Of a stretch of 33,578 nucleotides of DNA, positions 23,796 through 31,188 are shown one piece after another. The notes beneath the pieces are model-generated. The model did no database searches. It was not told the DNA's origin and saw only the letters and a list, made by a program, of their open reading frames with translations. Source of the stretch: Campylobacteraceae bacterium. GTDB lineage: Bacteria; Campylobacterota; Campylobacteria; Campylobacterales; Sulfurovaceae. The stretch is from the NCBI GenBank assembly GCA_026996165.1, contig JALWMP010000169.1, forward strand, positions 1 through 33,578. The letters are read 5' to 3'. Each line of letters starts with the position of its first letter. The first letter of the stretch is position 1. A program made the translations under genes and the position numbers.

Positions 23796-25694
23796 TTAAA
23801 ATGTGTATATATTGTTCACTTTTAATGGTATTGAAATGTTACAAACTGTACCACTATTGGAACTATTGATTTTTACTTTTCCTTTCATTCTTTGTTCTAC
23901 AATCATTTTTAAAATATATAAACCTAATCCTGTCCCTTTAGATTTATGTTTTGTTGTAAAATATGGGTCATAGATTTTATCTAAAATGTTTTTATCAATA
24001 CCGTATCCATTATCTATAATAAAAATATCAAAGTACTTTTTCTTGCTTTTATTTGTCTCTATTATAATTTTAGGGGCTCTTTTTGTTAAAAGTGTAGCAT
24101 CAATAGCATTGTTAAGTACAATAAGTAGAGCTTGAATAAGTTCAGATTTATATCCTTCAAAGATAATTTCTTTATTACTTTTATAAATAATATCAATTTG
24201 ATGACTATTTTTTATAGATAGAAGATTTAATGCAGTTTTAATAACATCTGTAATATTTAGTTTCTCTAATGATTTATTATGTTTAAAAAAATCCATAAAG
24301 TCATTAATGGTGTTTGACATATATGCAGTTGTTGTTTCAATATTATCAAGATATGTGTTAAATTTTATATCAGATAGTTGTTTTTTTCTATAGTCAATAT
24401 CCATAGAGATAACAGTACCATTAATTTCAGATAGAGGTTGTCTCCATTGATGGGCAATCATAGAAATCATCTCTCCCATAGAAGCTAATTTATTTTGTTG
24501 TACTAAAATTCTTTCTTGCTCTTTTTTCTTCTGTTCCATGAGCTTAATTTTATATGCAAGAATAAAAGAGAAGCATAAAACCTCTATAAGAATTATAAAC
24601 TGTACGATATAGTCAGAAGGAATAGGTAGTGTCAATATATTTAAATACTCTAAAGGTAGTAGTAATCCGATAAAAGCTATACATGTCCAGATTATTGAGT
24701 AGAATTGTGCAATTTTGTCTTTTTTAAAAAATGCTAAATAATAAGTAGTAAGAATAATAATGGTAATAAAAATTGGTACAATCATAAAGAATAGATTAAA
24801 AAGTAGTTGTGCATAAAAAAAGTTTTTCTCTTCAAGAGCATAGATATTTATAAGGGTAGCAACAATAAAATAGATATTAAAAAGGTTAAGAAGAGTATAA
24901 ATCTTAGGTAGTTTCTTTTTCAGATTAAGAATAGATTGAACAAATAGTGTTAATGATATAAAGAAAGCACCTGAAGAGAGATGAAAAATAATAGAATAAT
25001 CTTCAAAATATCGTTGAGAAAATCCAAAGAGACCAATAAAATAGATGGTTAGCCAAAACACATAAGATACATAGTAGAGGTAAAACTTAAACCTTAAAAG
25101 AAAATATAGAAAAAGATTATATAGTAACATGAGAAGCATTCCTCCAAAAAAGATACCCTCTATTAGGTTATAAGTTTGATAGTAATCTATAAGATAAGAT
25201 TCACTTACTAGTGAAAAGTTTAAATCTATTTTATTATAGTTTCTTATTTTAAAATAGGCTATTGCTTTCTCATGTGCTTGAAGTGTAAGTGGAAAAATCA
25301 TGTGGTTTACATTAAAAGCTCTATCTCTATTTTTAGATATGACTCCATCTTGAATGTGTTGTACTATTTTTTTGTCTTTTACAAGATAGTAGTTTATATG
25401 ATAAGTAAATTGATTTTCTGCTTTAAAATAGTAAGTTTTAGTATTATTTGAGATATTTTTTAACTCTATTTTAACCCAATAAGCTTTTGTTTTATTAGGA
25501 GAAGAGTTAAAACCTTTTTTAGTTTTAGACCAATTTTTAACTTTTTTAAAAGGAGGCTTTTCGTTGAGACAGTCTGTCAGTGCATAGCTTATATAATTTT
25601 TAGTTTCATATATAGGTTTAGAATCGATTTCTAATGCTTTTGAATATCCAAAATAGCTCAAAAACAAAAAAAACAGTAAAAATATTTTATACAT
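23796..25694 (-). CDS. orphan sensor histidine kinase with 7TMR-DISM sensor
   Basis: The 632-residue protein has a signal peptide (1-20), a periplasmic 7TMR-DISMED2-like domain (about 24-165), a seven-helix membrane region (about 175-380), a short coiled coil (385-402) and a kinase core. The phospho-acceptor is His415 in MIAHQWRQPLSEI. The N box (LLIVLNNAIDATL), G1 (IIDNGYGID), F (IYDPYFTTK) and G2 (GTGLGLYILKMIVEQ) boxes follow. 7TMR-DISM proteins are thought to sense carbohydrate or other small ligands. No response regulator gene is adjacent, so its partner is elsewhere. A minus-strand -10 lies about 30 bp upstream. Confidence 0.92.
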   Translation of the reverse strand: MYKIFLLFFLFLSYFGYSKALEIDSKPIYETKNYISYALTDCLNEKPPFKKVKNWSKTKKGFNSSPNKTKAYWVKIELKNISNNTKTYYFKAENQFTYHINYYLVKDKKIVQHIQDGVISKNRDRAFNVNHMIFPLTLQAHEKAIAYFKIRNYNKIDLNFSLVSESYLIDYYQTYNLIEGIFFGGMLLMLLYNLFLYFLLRFKFYLYYVSYVFWLTIYFIGLFGFSQRYFEDYSIIFHLSSGAFFISLTLFVQSILNLKKKLPKIYTLLNLFNIYFIVATLINIYALEEKNFFYAQLLFNLFFMIVPIFITIIILTTYYLAFFKKDKIAQFYSIIWTCIAFIGLLLPLEYLNILTLPIPSDYIVQFIILIEVLCFSFILAYKIKLMEQKKKEQERILVQQNKLASMGEMISMIAHQWRQPLSEINGTVISMDIDYRKKQLSDIKFNTYLDNIETTTAYMSNTINDFMDFFKHNKSLEKLNITDVIKTALNLLSIKNSHQIDIIYKSNKEIIFEGYKSELIQALLIVLNNAIDATLLTKRAPKIIIETNKSKKKYFDIFIIDNGYGIDKNILDKIYDPYFTTKHKSKGTGLGLYILKMIVEQRMKGKVKINSSNSGTVCNISIPLKVNNIYTF

Positions 25695-25722
25695 TTTTCC
25701 CTATCTTTAATTATTTGGGATT

Positions 25723-25755
25723 ATTATATAGTTTTTTTCATGATTTAGCTATAAT
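25723..25755. promoter_or_regulatory. divergent promoters of the histidine kinase and mtnN
   Basis: The minus strand has TATAAT at 25728-25723 for the kinase gene, and the plus strand has TATAAT at 25750-25755 for mtnN after a T run. Leaders are about 20-30 nt. AGGAAAA precedes the mtnN ATG. Confidence 0.55.
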
Positions 25756-25782
25756 TTCACAAAATTAATTAGGAAAATATAC

Positions 25783-26472
25783 ATGAGTAAAATTGCCATT
25801 ATGGGTGCTATGCCAGAAGAGATTGCTCCTCTTTTAGAGAAAGTAGAAAATGTAAAAAAAGTAGATTATGCTAATAATAGTTACTATGAAGCTACCTATA
25901 GAGGTAAAGAGTTAGTCATTGCTTACTCTAAGATAGGTAAAGTATTTTCTACTTTAACAGCAGCAACACTTATTGAAAAATTCGGTTGTTCAGTACTCCT
26001 TTTCTCTGGTGTAGCAGGAGCTATTAATCCTAGTTTAAAAATTGGTGATTTGATTATTGCTAAAAAGTTATGTCAACATGATTTAGATATTTCTATTTTT
26101 GGGCATGATTTTGGGTATGTTCCTGAGGGAGCTAAGTTTGTTGAGTCAGATGAAAAATTAAGAGAGATAGCTAAAGATGTAGCCTCTAAAAATAATTTAT
26201 CTGTAATAGAAGGTACTATTGCAACTGGTGACCAATTTGTTGCATCAAATGAACGTAAAGAGTTTATATCTAAAAATTTTCAAGCTGATGCTTTAGAGAT
26301 GGAAGGTGCAAGTGTAGCAGTAGTTTGTGATGCTTTAAAAGTTCCATTTTTTATCTTAAGAGCTATTTCAGATACAGCAAATGATGATGCAGGAGTTGAT
26401 TTTGATGAGTTTATGGTTAGTTCTGCAAAAATCTCTGCAAATTTTATTTTAGATATGGTTGAGAGTATATAG
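25783..26472 (+). CDS. mtnN: 5'-methylthioadenosine/S-adenosylhomocysteine nucleosidase
   Basis: The enzyme cleaves adenine from MTA and SAH; in Campylobacterota the same protein also acts on aminodeoxyfutalosine for menaquinone synthesis. The 229-residue sequence has GAMPEEIAPLL with Glu12, the core LFSGVAGAINPSLKIGDLII, ATGDQFVAS, ALEMEGASVA with Glu172 and Glu174, and the catalytic aspartate Asp197 in AISDTANDDAG. Residues 12, 174 and 197 match the numbering of the E. coli enzyme exactly. It has its own -10 box and is followed after 22 bp by the TtcA-like gene, so it heads a four-gene unit. Confidence 0.95.
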   Translation: MSKIAIMGAMPEEIAPLLEKVENVKKVDYANNSYYEATYRGKELVIAYSKIGKVFSTLTAATLIEKFGCSVLLFSGVAGAINPSLKIGDLIIAKKLCQHDLDISIFGHDFGYVPEGAKFVESDEKLREIAKDVASKNNLSVIEGTIATGDQFVASNERKEFISKNFQADALEMEGASVAVVCDALKVPFFILRAISDTANDDAGVDFDEFMVSSAKISANFILDMVESI

Positions 26473-26494
26473 GTTTAAAGTATAAGGAATAAGG

Positions 26495-27286
26495 TTGAGT
26501 AGAAAAACAGAACCCCAATTAAATATTTCAAAAAAACTTCTACGTGTTGCAGGAAAGACCAATGCAACTTTTAAGTTAATAGGTGAAGGTGACAAAGTTT
26601 TAGTAGGTTTAAGCGGAGGAAAAGACTCTTTAGCTTTAATTCATATATTAAAACATATTCAACGTCATGCACCTTTTAAGTTTGAGTTTGAAGCGTGTAC
26701 TATTAACTATGGTATGCCAGGAGAAGATTATGCTCATTTAGTTGAGCATTGTAAAAAGTATAATATAAAACATACCGTTTACAGGACTAATATCTATGAA
26801 ATTTCAAATGATGCTATTCGTGAAAACTCCTCTTTTTGCTCCTACTTTTCAAGAATGAGACGAGGAGCATTATATACTTTTGCTCAAGAGCATGGTTTTA
26901 CAAAAGTAGCTTTAGGACACCATTTTGATGATACGGTAGAGAGTTTTTTTATGAATATGTTCTACAATGGAGCTATGAGAGCTATGTCTCCTATCTATAA
27001 AACAGAGAGAGGATTTCACCTTATTCGTCCACTTATTGAAGCTAGAGAGAAGCAACTTAGAGCTTTTGCCAATGATAACAATCTTCAAACTATTGGAGAT
27101 GAAGCCTGTCCTGCCATGTTAAAAGAGGTAAAAATGCCTCATGCAAGGGCCAATACAAAGTTATGGCTAGAAAATTTAGAGAAAGAAAATTCTAAAGTCT
27201 TTAAGATGATAAAAGCATCATTTAAACACATACATGATGATACTTTTTTAGACCCTGAGCGTTGGCTTAGAGATGATATAAAATAA
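26495..27286 (+). CDS. TtcA-like PP-loop ATPase with altered cysteine motifs
   Basis: This 263-residue protein is close to TtcA, which makes 2-thiocytidine at tRNA position 32 using ATP and a [4Fe-4S] cluster. The PP-loop SGGKDS (40-45) and GHHFDDTVESFFMNMFYNG are intact. The cluster motifs are not: where TtcA has CSLCSR this protein has CSYFSR (Cys115, Phe118), and where TtcA has CNLC it has CPAM (Cys205, Met208). Each CXXC has thus lost its second cysteine. The C-terminal end (HIHDDTFLDPERWL) is distinct too. Translation starts at TTG with AAGGAAT upstream. It may be a divergent thiolase or a paralogue for another substrate. Confidence 0.82.
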   Translation: MSRKTEPQLNISKKLLRVAGKTNATFKLIGEGDKVLVGLSGGKDSLALIHILKHIQRHAPFKFEFEACTINYGMPGEDYAHLVEHCKKYNIKHTVYRTNIYEISNDAIRENSSFCSYFSRMRRGALYTFAQEHGFTKVALGHHFDDTVESFFMNMFYNGAMRAMSPIYKTERGFHLIRPLIEAREKQLRAFANDNNLQTIGDEACPAMLKEVKMPHARANTKLWLENLEKENSKVFKMIKASFKHIHDDTFLDPERWLRDDIK

Positions 27287-27313
27287 TTGGATATAATTCA
27301 AAAAGGAAAAATA

Positions 27314-27613
27314 ATGTCAAATCAAGAAGAACCAAAATTAAAAAAGATTGTAAATGCAGCTGATGGATTGAGTTTAGGTATCTCTGTGGTAGTTGCTGTA
27401 CTACTTGGAGTAGGGCTTGGTATAGCTATGAAGAGACTATTTGATATACCTTGGCTATTTTGGTTAGGAGTATTTTGGGGAGTTGCAGGTGCTATTTTAA
27501 ACGTCTATAAAGCTTATAAGAAACAGAAGAAATCTTTAGATGAGTTAGCAAATGACCCACGCTATCGTTATAAAAAATATGATGATGTGGATGATGAGGA
27601 CGATAAATATTAA
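27314..27613 (+). CDS. AtpZ/AtpI-like F0F1 ATP synthase accessory protein
   Basis: This 99-residue protein has two membrane helices (about 20-42 and 48-66) in the order LGISVVVAVLLGVGLGIAMK then PWLFWLGVFWGVAGAILNVY, and a charged tail. That is the AtpZ/AtpI layout; members aid assembly or magnesium supply of the F0 c-ring. AAAAGGA lies seven bases before the ATG at 27314, which I prefer to a start 27 bp upstream. ATP synthase genes are not in the window. Its stop overlaps the next start (TAATG), which couples it to a second membrane protein. Confidence 0.8.
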   Translation: MSNQEEPKLKKIVNAADGLSLGISVVVAVLLGVGLGIAMKRLFDIPWLFWLGVFWGVAGAILNVYKAYKKQKKSLDELANDPRYRYKKYDDVDDEDDKY

Positions 27614-28137
27614 TGAGAGAGACAATAGTTGTTTTAGTTATTTTTGACTTTATTATTGCTTTGCTACTCTATTTTTTAGGAGCTAAATATTGGTTAGTTA
27701 ACAGCCAAATTGCTTTTATATCTTCTTCTCTTGTTATGTTAGGTTCTATGCAATCTTACAAAAGTATGGTTAAACAACGTTTGGTAGGGGCAAACTCTGT
27801 CTCTGCCCATGATGAACGTGATACATTAGATAAGCTTGAAGACCCATATGATTTGTTTGATGATGATAAAAAAGAGGAGGAAGAGAAAACGTTAGCCGAA
27901 GTTGTCAAAGAGGAGAGAGCAAATTTAAAGAAAAGTCGTCGTTCTATTGTTCAGACTACAAAAGATGCCAAAGCATCTTTTTCTTTTTATCGTTTAGGGG
28001 CTTATGGAGTGTTGATTTTAGGCTTTTTTTATTTAAATAGTAACCATTTTTTAAAGCTTATCCCCTATTTATCTTTTTTAATTTTACCTACTATTATTAT
28101 TATATTTATGTTAATAAAGCAAATTGATAAAAATTAA
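27613..28137 (+). CDS. hypothetical membrane protein, four spans
   Basis: This 174-residue protein has two N-terminal membrane helices (about 5-23 and 28-47), a charged cytoplasmic segment rich in Asp, Glu and Lys (about 55-115, with DLFDDDKKEEEEKTLAEVV) and two C-terminal helices (about 124-143 and 148-168). I do not recognise a family. It starts on the last base of the AtpZ-like gene stop, so it is translated with it. The pairing suggests a role near the ATP synthase or in membrane protein assembly, but that rests on gene order alone. Confidence 0.75.
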   Translation: MRETIVVLVIFDFIIALLLYFLGAKYWLVNSQIAFISSSLVMLGSMQSYKSMVKQRLVGANSVSAHDERDTLDKLEDPYDLFDDDKKEEEEKTLAEVVKEERANLKKSRRSIVQTTKDAKASFSFYRLGAYGVLILGFFYLNSNHFLKLIPYLSFLILPTIIIIFMLIKQIDKN

Positions 28138-28142
28138 TTAAC

Positions 28143-28163
28143 CTTGATTGACATAGACTAAGA
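28143..28163 (+). promoter_or_regulatory. HAIR-like HspR operator upstream of cbpA
   Basis: CTTGATT, seven bases, then ACTAAGA. The known HspR operator (HAIR) is CTTGAGT, seven bases, ACTCAAG. Here the left half agrees at six of seven positions and the right half at four, with the exact seven-base spacer. It overlaps the -35 box of the promoter, a position suited to repression by HspR, coded by the second gene of this operon. Confidence 0.55.
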
Positions 28164-28177
28164 GTTTTTGATATACT
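28148..28177 (+). promoter_or_regulatory. strong sigma-70 type promoter of cbpA-hspR
   Basis: TTGACA (28148-28153) is a perfect -35; 18 bases later TATACT (28172-28177) is the -10, preceded by TGA, making it an extended -10. Most other promoters in the window lack a -35. A start near 28184 leaves a leader of about 27 nt with AAGGAAAGAGA just before the ATG. Confidence 0.65.
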
Positions 28178-28210
28178 TTCTCTAAATATTTCTATTGACA
28201 AGGAAAGAGA

Positions 28211-29089
28211 ATGGCAAAAAGTTTATATGAAACTTTAGGTATAAGTGAAAATGCAAGTGCAGATGAGATTAAAAAAGCATATAGAAAGTTAGCTCGTAAA
28301 TATCATCCTGATGTAAATAAAGATGAAGAGGCTATAGAGAAGTTTAAAGAGATTAATGCAGCGTATGAGGTTCTTTCAGATAAGAAGAAGAAAGATGAAT
28401 ATGATATGTATGGTGACCAGATTTTTGGTGGGCAAAATTTCCATGATTTTGCTCAAAATCAGGCAGGTAATGTTGATTTAGATGAACTACTTAGAAATAT
28501 CTTTGGAGGTGGTGCAAGTTTCGGTGGTGGTTTTGGTGGTTCTACTCATAGTAGAGGAGCAGTAGACCTAGACCAAAGAACAACTATTACTATTCCTTTT
28601 GCTGTTTCCGTTTTAGGTGGTAAACATCATATATCTATAAATAATGAAGATTTTGATATTAAGATTCCAGCAGGTATTAAAAGTGGTGAAACTTTAAGAG
28701 TTAGAGGTAAAGGTAATGTTGGAATGGGAGGAAAACGAGGAGATTTACTTATAAAAGTTGAAGTAGCGCCTTCTCCTACATTTGAAAGAAAAGATAATGA
28801 CCTATATGCTACGATGGATGTACCATTGCGTGAAGCATTTTTTGGAGGAAAGGTAACTTTTGATAGTATTGTTACTGGTGAACTTACTATTAAAGTACCT
28901 CAAAATACTAAAAATGGACAAAAATTTAGGGTTCGAGGAAAAGGTGTTATTGACCGTAAAACAGCAGTTCGTGGAAATCTTTACTTAACTGCTAACATAA
29001 TACTACCTAAAGTAGAAGAGTTAGATGAAGAGTTAGTAAAGATGTTAAAAGAGAAACTTCCATCTGGAAAGACTAGTTCAAAGGAGTAA
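28211..29089 (+). CDS. cbpA: DnaJ-family co-chaperone CbpA
   Basis: The 292-residue protein has an N-terminal J-domain (1-70) with His32-Pro33-Asp34, which stimulates DnaK ATPase, a glycine- and phenylalanine-rich linker (about 75-117), and two C-terminal beta-domains that bind clients (with [20 protein letters not shown] and [20 protein letters not shown]). There is no cysteine zinc-finger region, so it is of the CbpA type, not DnaJ. It follows a strong promoter with a HAIR-like operator and lies 3 bp before hspR. The arrangement matches heat-shock operons of other Campylobacterota, in which HspR represses its own operon. Confidence 0.94.
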   Translation: MAKSLYETLGISENASADEIKKAYRKLARKYHPDVNKDEEAIEKFKEINAAYEVLSDKKKKDEYDMYGDQIFGGQNFHDFAQNQAGNVDLDELLRNIFGGGASFGGGFGGSTHSRGAVDLDQRTTITIPFAVSVLGGKHHISINNEDFDIKIPAGIKSGETLRVRGKGNVGMGGKRGDLLIKVEVAPSPTFERKDNDLYATMDVPLREAFFGGKVTFDSIVTGELTIKVPQNTKNGQKFRVRGKGVIDRKTAVRGNLYLTANIILPKVEELDEELVKMLKEKLPSGKTSSKE

Positions 29090-29092
29090 ATA

Positions 29093-29464
29093 ATGCACAG
29101 TTATGATGAACCAGTTTATCTTATATCTGTAGTGGCAAGTATGTTAGATATACACCCACAGACTTTAAGGCAGTATGAAAAAGAGGGATTAATAGAACCT
29201 TCAAGAACACAAGGACGTATGAGACTTTACTCTCAAAGAGACATAGATAAAATTAAGTTTGTACTACAGTTAACACGTAAAATGGGTATTAACCTTGCTG
29301 GTGTAGATGTTATTTTAAAACTTAAAGAGCAGATGGATATAATGAGTAATGAGATTAAAGAGCTTCGAGAAGAGTTAACGAAGGTCAATAAAAATGGTAT
29401 AGTACCAATACATAAAGCTGTTGTAACAACGGGAAATTATGATATTGTAATTTTTCAAGATTAG
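29093..29464 (+). CDS. hspR: HspR-type MerR family heat-shock repressor
   Basis: The 123-residue protein carries a MerR-type winged-helix domain (about 8-75), with VYLISVVASMLDIHPQTLRQ and EGLIEPSRTQGRMRLYSQRD, then a coiled coil (about 85-105, MDIMSNEIKELREELTKV) and a short tail. It matches HspR, the repressor of chaperone operons that binds HAIR elements. It lacks the cysteines typical of metal-sensing MerR proteins. AAGGAG lies in the end of cbpA, about eight bases before the ATG, so the two genes are one operon. The HAIR-like repeat before cbpA makes autoregulation likely. Confidence 0.9.
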   Translation: MHSYDEPVYLISVVASMLDIHPQTLRQYEKEGLIEPSRTQGRMRLYSQRDIDKIKFVLQLTRKMGINLAGVDVILKLKEQMDIMSNEIKELREELTKVNKNGIVPIHKAVVTTGNYDIVIFQD

Positions 29465-29474
29465 TATAAAGATT

Positions 29475-29502
29475 AGGCTTCTGGTATAACCTCAAGAAGT
29501 CT
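29475..29502 (+). terminator. hairpin after hspR
   Basis: AGGCTTCT (29475-29482) pairs with AGAAGTCT (29495-29502) with one G-U pair, and GGT/ACC can extend the stem inside. It lies 11 bases after the hspR stop. No clean T run follows, so it may be a weak or structure-stabilising terminator. Confidence 0.45.
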
Positions 29503-29523
29503 AGTTAATTTATATAAAAAAAG

Positions 29524-29532
29524 TGTTATAAT
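29524..29532 (+). promoter_or_regulatory. extended -10 immediately before the radical SAM gene
   Basis: TGTTATAAT is a perfect extended -10 box. It ends five bases before the ATG at 29538, so a start at the usual distance would fall on or beside the ATG and yield an mRNA without a leader. Confidence 0.55.
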
Positions 29533-29537
29533 TTTTC

Positions 29538-30416
29538 ATGAAATTTTATCGTATCTATATAGAACTTACAAATATTTGTGGACTTAGATGCTCTTTTTGT
29601 CCTACTAAAAACTTACCAAATACTACTATGAGCTTATCTTTTTTTGAGGAGATTGTACAACAAGTAAAGCCCTATACTAAAGAGATAGCATGTCATGTTG
29701 TTGGTGACCCTTTAACTCTTCCTAACCTTTCTGATTATCTTGATATTATCCATAAATATAAAATGAAAGCAATGCTTACTACTTCTGGTTATTTTATGAA
29801 AAAGCATACTTATAAAACACTTTTTCATCCAGCTGTAAAGCAGATAAATATTTCATTAAATGCGTTTAATAAAAATGATACAAGGCTTAGTTTTGAACAG
29901 TATATTGAACCTATTTTAGAGTTGTGCCATGAAAAAGTAGCACAAAAGAAAGAGCTTTTTATAAACTTACGGATGTGGAATTTAGATGAAAAAATGAGTG
30001 AAGATAGTTTTAATAAAAATATCTTTTCTAAATTAGAAGAGTATTTTAGAGTAGATGTATATTATAAATGTGAAAAAGAGAGTATACGTTTAGATAATAA
30101 AGTATTACTTCATTTTGATAGTTATTTTGAATGGCCATCTTTAGAAAATAGAAATTATGGGCATGGGACGTGTCAGGGTTTAAGTTCTCATATAGGTATT
30201 TTAGCAAATGGTGATGTTGTCCCTTGTTGTTTAGATAATGAAGCAGTTATGAAATTAGGAAATTTAAATAATGATAACTTAGATAGTATTTTGCAAAACA
30301 AACGAACTGTAGCAATAAGAGATGGATTCAAGGAAGGTTATTGTATTGAGGAGATGTGCCAAAAGTGTTCTTATAAGAGTAGATTTAATAAATCTATAGT
30401 TTGTGAACTAGAGTAA
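29538..30416 (+). CDS. radical SAM/SPASM protein
   Basis: This 292-residue protein opens with the radical SAM cluster motif C-x3-C-x2-C (Cys14, Cys18, Cys21 in TNICGLRCSFCP). The C-terminal part, GHGTCQGLSSHIGILANGDV then VVPCCLD and YCIEEMCQKCSYKS, has the cysteines of a SPASM domain, which binds extra iron-sulfur clusters in peptide-modifying and related enzymes. A typical barrel lies between. No precursor peptide gene is visible nearby, so the substrate is unknown. It has its own extended -10 just ahead of the ATG and no Shine-Dalgarno sequence. It could also be an enzyme acting on RNA or a small molecule. Confidence 0.85.
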   Translation: MKFYRIYIELTNICGLRCSFCPTKNLPNTTMSLSFFEEIVQQVKPYTKEIACHVVGDPLTLPNLSDYLDIIHKYKMKAMLTTSGYFMKKHTYKTLFHPAVKQINISLNAFNKNDTRLSFEQYIEPILELCHEKVAQKKELFINLRMWNLDEKMSEDSFNKNIFSKLEEYFRVDVYYKCEKESIRLDNKVLLHFDSYFEWPSLENRNYGHGTCQGLSSHIGILANGDVVPCCLDNEAVMKLGNLNNDNLDSILQNKRTVAIRDGFKEGYCIEEMCQKCSYKSRFNKSIVCELE

Positions 30417-30514
30417 CTCAAATTTTAAAAATAGATTTATTATTTGAACTTCTATAAAAGCTTAAACTATGAAAATGTTATTATATGAGAACTCAGATTA
30501 TAAAGGGAAAAATA

Positions 30515-30877
30515 ATGAAAAAGATATTAGCTATGGCATTATTAATAGGTTTCATATCTCAATCTGCAATAGCAAGAGATGAATATGATAAAACTTTTGA
30601 CTCTATTTATGTGGCTCAAAAGATTTACTACTCATTAGATAAAAAGCTTAATAAAGTCTATAGCAAATTAAGAAAAAAGCTTTCAAAAGAGGGTAAAAAA
30701 GTTTTAAGTAAAAGTGAAGCAGAGTGGGTAACTAGTAGAGACCATAAATGTGCCTACCCTGAGACAAATTCAGTTAATATTGGTTGTGCAGTATATGAAA
30801 CAAAAGAGAGATTACATTTCTTAGAAGATAGGCTAAGAGAATGTGAAGAACTCGGATGTAAAATTCATAAGTTATAG
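30515..30877 (+). CDS. LprI/DUF1311-like secreted protein
   Basis: The 120-residue product has a signal peptide (1-20, ending SQSAIA) and a domain resembling DUF1311/LprI, with LDKKLNKVYSKLRKKLSKEG and SEAEWVTSRDHKCAYPET, the W-x-x-x-R-D-x-x-C pattern of that family. LprI-like proteins are periplasmic and some inhibit lysozyme. Four cysteines follow (in HKCAY, GCAV, RECE and GCKI), enough for two disulfides. I chose the ATG at 30515, with AAAGGGA upstream; an ATG 30 bp earlier would add residues ahead of the signal. It is followed by a DUF1653 gene 7 bp later. Confidence 0.8.
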   Translation: MKKILAMALLIGFISQSAIARDEYDKTFDSIYVAQKIYYSLDKKLNKVYSKLRKKLSKEGKKVLSKSEAEWVTSRDHKCAYPETNSVNIGCAVYETKERLHFLEDRLRECEELGCKIHKL

Positions 30878-30884
30878 TACTTTT

Positions 30885-31115
30885 ATGAAACAAAAAAAAT
30901 ATATTAAACGAGGAATTTACAGACACTATAAGGGTAACCTATATCAGGTTCTATCAACAGGGCGACACTCTGAAACAGAGGAGTGGATGGTCATCTACAA
31001 AACACTCTATGGCGATGCAAGTATTTGGATTCGTCCTTTTGATATGTTTACAGGAGAGGTTGAAGTTGATGGTAAAATGCTAAAACGTTTTACCTATATG
31101 GGTAAATCGGAGTAA
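30885..31115 (+). CDS. DUF1653 protein
   Basis: This 76-residue protein is a compact DUF1653 domain: IKRGIYRHYKGNLYQVLSTG, RHSETEEWMVIYKTLYGD and WIRPFDMFTGEV follow the family order of conserved H, Y, W, RP and MF residues. No signal peptide or membrane segment is present. The ATG at 30885 was chosen; an in-frame ATG 42 bp upstream lies within the LprI-like gene and adds no matching residues. It is probably co-transcribed with that gene. The function of DUF1653 is not known. Confidence 0.82.
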   Translation: MKQKKYIKRGIYRHYKGNLYQVLSTGRHSETEEWMVIYKTLYGDASIWIRPFDMFTGEVEVDGKMLKRFTYMGKSE

Positions 31116-31188
31116 TAATCAAGCAAGATTTAGGTAAAATCACGAAAAATATTAAAAACTAAACTCATTTGTTTAAGGAAAACTACTT

